Shown one piece after another: positions 62,506-64,000 of a stretch of 64,000 bases of DNA; within the stretch, counting starts at the first letter, position 1; each line of letters starts with the position of its first letter. The notes beneath the pieces were generated by a model, which worked only from the letters and a program-made list of their open reading frames with translations, was not told the origin of the DNA and made no database searches. The translations under genes and the position numbers were made by a program. Origin of the DNA: an uncultured Verrucomicrobiota bacterium (GTDB lineage Bacteria; Verrucomicrobiota; Kiritimatiellia; CAIQIC01; Lenti-01); NCBI GenBank assembly GCA_937860055.1, contig CALMBO010000010.1, positions 1 to 64,000 on the forward strand, read 5' to 3'.

Positions 62506-62763
62506 CGCGCCGGGATTGACGGAAAACGGGGGATGGGGTACTTTCCGGCCATCGTCAGTGATGACAGGGCAAAAAGATGCGTGCAATTAGCTCCAATTTG
62601 AATTGGCAAACGCTCCCCTGCGAAATGCCGGCCGTCTAGTCGCGTTGCGACGGATATCAACCCAGGCCCGGGTTCCCGCAGGCAGCGGCCGATCCTTTTT
62701 TCGGGATCCGGTCCGGCGCGCTTGTTTCCTGTTTTCCCCCCTGTTTGTCGGAGCTTGATTCCC
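62506..62763. other. Gap before the RNHCP gene
   Basis: No gene is visible on either strand. The stretch includes a short palindrome CCAATTTGAATTGG (62593-62606). GGAG ends about 9 nt before the RNHCP ATG. No convincing promoter hexamers could be chosen. Confidence 0.45.
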
Positions 62764-63156
62764 ATGACGAGAGATTGCCCGCCGAACGCCGGTTTGCCCG
62801 GCACGGCTTTCCTGTGTACGCATTGCGACCGCGCGATTCCCGGCCGCGCGCCGGGGACGGCGCACCGAAACCACTGCCCGCATTGCCTGTGGAGCCTGCA
62901 CGTGGACTTGCAGACCGGCGACCGCCGGTCGGCCTGCCGCGGGCCGATGGAGCCGATCGCGATCGGCATCCAGCCCGACGGCGAGTGGTCCATCCTGCAC
63001 CGTTGCCAACGCTGCGGCCTGATCCGCCCGAACCGCATCGCGGGCGACGACAACGAAGTGCTGCTGGTGTCGATGGCGCTGCGGCCGCTGGCGCGGCCGC
63101 CGTTCCCTTTGGAGCGACTGGGCGGCGCATCCGCCGGCGGGGAGGACCGGCCATGA
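62764..63156 (+). CDS. RNHCP-domain zinc protein
   Basis: 130 aa from the ATG at 62764. It is dominated by a zinc-ribbon-like core: FLCTHCDRAIPG, then HRNHCPHCLWSLHVD (the RNHCP signature), GDRRSACRG and a final HRCQRCGLIRPNRIAGDDN. The family (PF12647) is small and its function is unknown; many cysteines suggest zinc and perhaps RNA binding. The stop overlaps the rsgA start by ATGA, so it is translationally coupled to a ribosome-assembly GTPase, which hints at a role in ribosome biogenesis. Confidence 0.85.
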   Translation: MTRDCPPNAGLPGTAFLCTHCDRAIPGRAPGTAHRNHCPHCLWSLHVDLQTGDRRSACRGPMEPIAIGIQPDGEWSILHRCQRCGLIRPNRIAGDDNEVLLVSMALRPLARPPFPLERLGGASAGGEDRP

Positions 63157-64000
63157 ACCTGCGCGAGTGGGGCTGGGACGGCGATTGGGCGGCGGCGTTC
63201 GCTCCGCACGCGGCGGAAGGATTGCATCCGGCGCGCGTGGTGCGTCAAGACCGCGGCGCCTGGGAAATCCAGGCGGAAGCGGGCGCGCGCCCGGCGGAAG
63301 CGACGGGGAGGTTTCGGCTTGCACTGGAGAGCGGCGAGGCGGACCTGCCGGCCGTCGGCGACTGGGTGGCGATCGATCCGCGGCCGACATGCGACCGCGC
63401 GGGCATCGCCGCCACATTGCCGCGCCGCACCTGCCTGTCGCGGCAGGATGCCGGGCGCGCGACGCGCGAACAAGTGCTGGCGGCGAACGTCGACGTGGCG
63501 TTTCTGGTCAGCGCGCTTGACGCGGGGCGGGGGTTCAACTTGGCGCGGCTGGAGCGCTCATTGGCGCTGGTGCGCGCCGGCGGCGCGGAAGCGGTCGTGG
63601 TGCTCAACAAGGCCGACCTGTGCGACGACGTCGGCGGGCGGGTGCGCGAGGCGCAGTTTGCGGCGGCGGATGTGCCGGTGGTGGCGCTCAGCGCGACCGA
63701 AGGCTGGGGCGTGGAAGAGTTGCGGCCGTGGCTGGCGGAGGGGCGGACGGGCGTGCTGCTGGGGCCGTCGGGCGTCGGCAAATCCGCGCTGGTCAACGCG
63801 CTGCTGGGCGAAGCGCGGCAGGAAACGGGGCCCGTGCGCGAAGAAGATGCGCGCGGACGGCACACGACGACGCGGCGCGAGCTGTTCCGGATTCCGTCGG
63901 GCGGATTGCTGATCGATACGGCGGGGCTGCGGGAATTCCAGCCGTGGGAGGCGGACTCCGAACTGGACGCGGTGTTCCCGGAGGTGGCCGAACTGGCCAC
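63153..64000 (+). CDS. rsgA: Ribosome biogenesis GTPase RsgA (partial)
   Basis: Runs off the window end; 282 residues are visible. An N-terminal OB-like part (VGDWVAIDPRP) precedes a circularly permuted GTPase: NKAD (G4), LSATEGWG (G5-like), GPSGVGKSALVNALL (G1), GRHTTTRRELFRI (G2) and DTAGLREF (G3). The order G4-G5-G1-G2-G3 is diagnostic. RsgA releases assembly factors from the 30S subunit. The C-terminal zinc knuckle is beyond the edge. Start at 63153 by overlap with the RNHCP stop. Confidence 0.95.
   Translation, partial: MNLREWGWDGDWAAAFAPHAAEGLHPARVVRQDRGAWEIQAEAGARPAEATGRFRLALESGEADLPAVGDWVAIDPRPTCDRAGIAATLPRRTCLSRQDAGRATREQVLAANVDVAFLVSALDAGRGFNLARLERSLALVRAGGAEAVVVLNKADLCDDVGGRVREAQFAAADVPVVALSATEGWGVEELRPWLAEGRTGVLLGPSGVGKSALVNALLGEARQETGPVREEDARGRHTTTRRELFRIPSGGLLIDTAGLREFQPWEADSELDAVFPEVAELA

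Noticed and set aside
62352-62552. 66-codon minus-strand frame with an Ile/Leu-rich centre as a certain gene
   Set aside because: It is mainly translated hexamer repeat and has no visible ribosome site, so I keep it only as part of the microprotein idea.

Overview
The window is chromosomal DNA of a high-GC, double-membraned (Gram-negative-type) bacterium, most likely of the Planctomycetota-Verrucomicrobiota-Chlamydiota group, with a Kiritimatiellota- or Verrucomicrobiota-like flavour. The reasons are very large exported proteins built from Ig-like, lamin-tail and MBG repeats, an SHD1-type domain protein, an LptF/G permease, an LpxL-type acyltransferase, a TolC/RND efflux system, and families of intergenic palindromes. 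This placement is inference; no rRNA gene lies in the window. I see no prophage, no IS element and no CRISPR array. Gene density is high and ATGA stop/start overlaps are common.

Region by region. 1-12.3 kb: an AT-rich leader, then two tandem genes for exported multi-domain proteins (944 aa and about 2978 aa). The second carries an endonuclease I domain, a lamin-tail domain and ten MBG repeats. 12.3-16.2 kb: a plus-strand housekeeping run (comF, accD, folC, yjbQ, NUDIX). 16.2-20.9 kb, minus strand: typA and a glycogen phosphorylase, separated by GGTTCAG-type repeats. 21.0-25.1 kb: a surface-polysaccharide-like cluster (two glycosyltransferases, an exported esterase, an acyltransferase). 25.1-27.8 kb: two YejB/YejE-type permeases without a binding protein or ATPase. 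27.9-35.05 kb, minus strand: an operon of ArsR repressor, TolC, HlyD, RND pump, a small P-II-like protein, a 56-aa DUF6132-type protein, a DUF2892-type protein and thioredoxin, starting at a promoter embedded in a perfect palindromic operator. This is my best candidate for an under-described system: efflux tied to a thiol/redox module and a P-II-like partner.

35.1-45.3 kb, minus strand: a lipoprotein, an EamA transporter, an ECF sigma / anti-sigma / exported coiled-coil cassette, an SHD1 protein, an AI-2E-family permease, prepilin peptidase, aroE, an endonuclease/exonuclease/phosphatase protein, rsmI and an alanine-rich coiled-coil membrane protein. 45.4-47.5 kb, plus strand: a degenerate FGE-domain protein, an LpxL-like acyltransferase and tadA, ended by a strong hairpin. 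47.8-55.8 kb: gyrB, gyrA, an outer-membrane barrel-like protein, folD, an LptF/G permease and tRNA-Arg(CCG). 55.9-58.05 kb: serC (minus) diverges from a PIN/NYN-like protein with an arginine/aspartate/glycine-rich tail. 58.1-62.2 kb: a pair of long palindromes, a MalG-type permease with an unusual about 300-aa insert made of three related motifs, a triple array of TTTTCCACA palindromes, and a PIF1-like helicase with an HRDC domain. 62.3-64 kb: a possible 19-aa hydrophobic microprotein, a GATTAV hexamer array, an RNHCP protein and a truncated rsgA.

Functions were assigned by reading motifs by eye; no database search was run. Start codons were chosen from Shine-Dalgarno spacing, stop/start overlap and family length.
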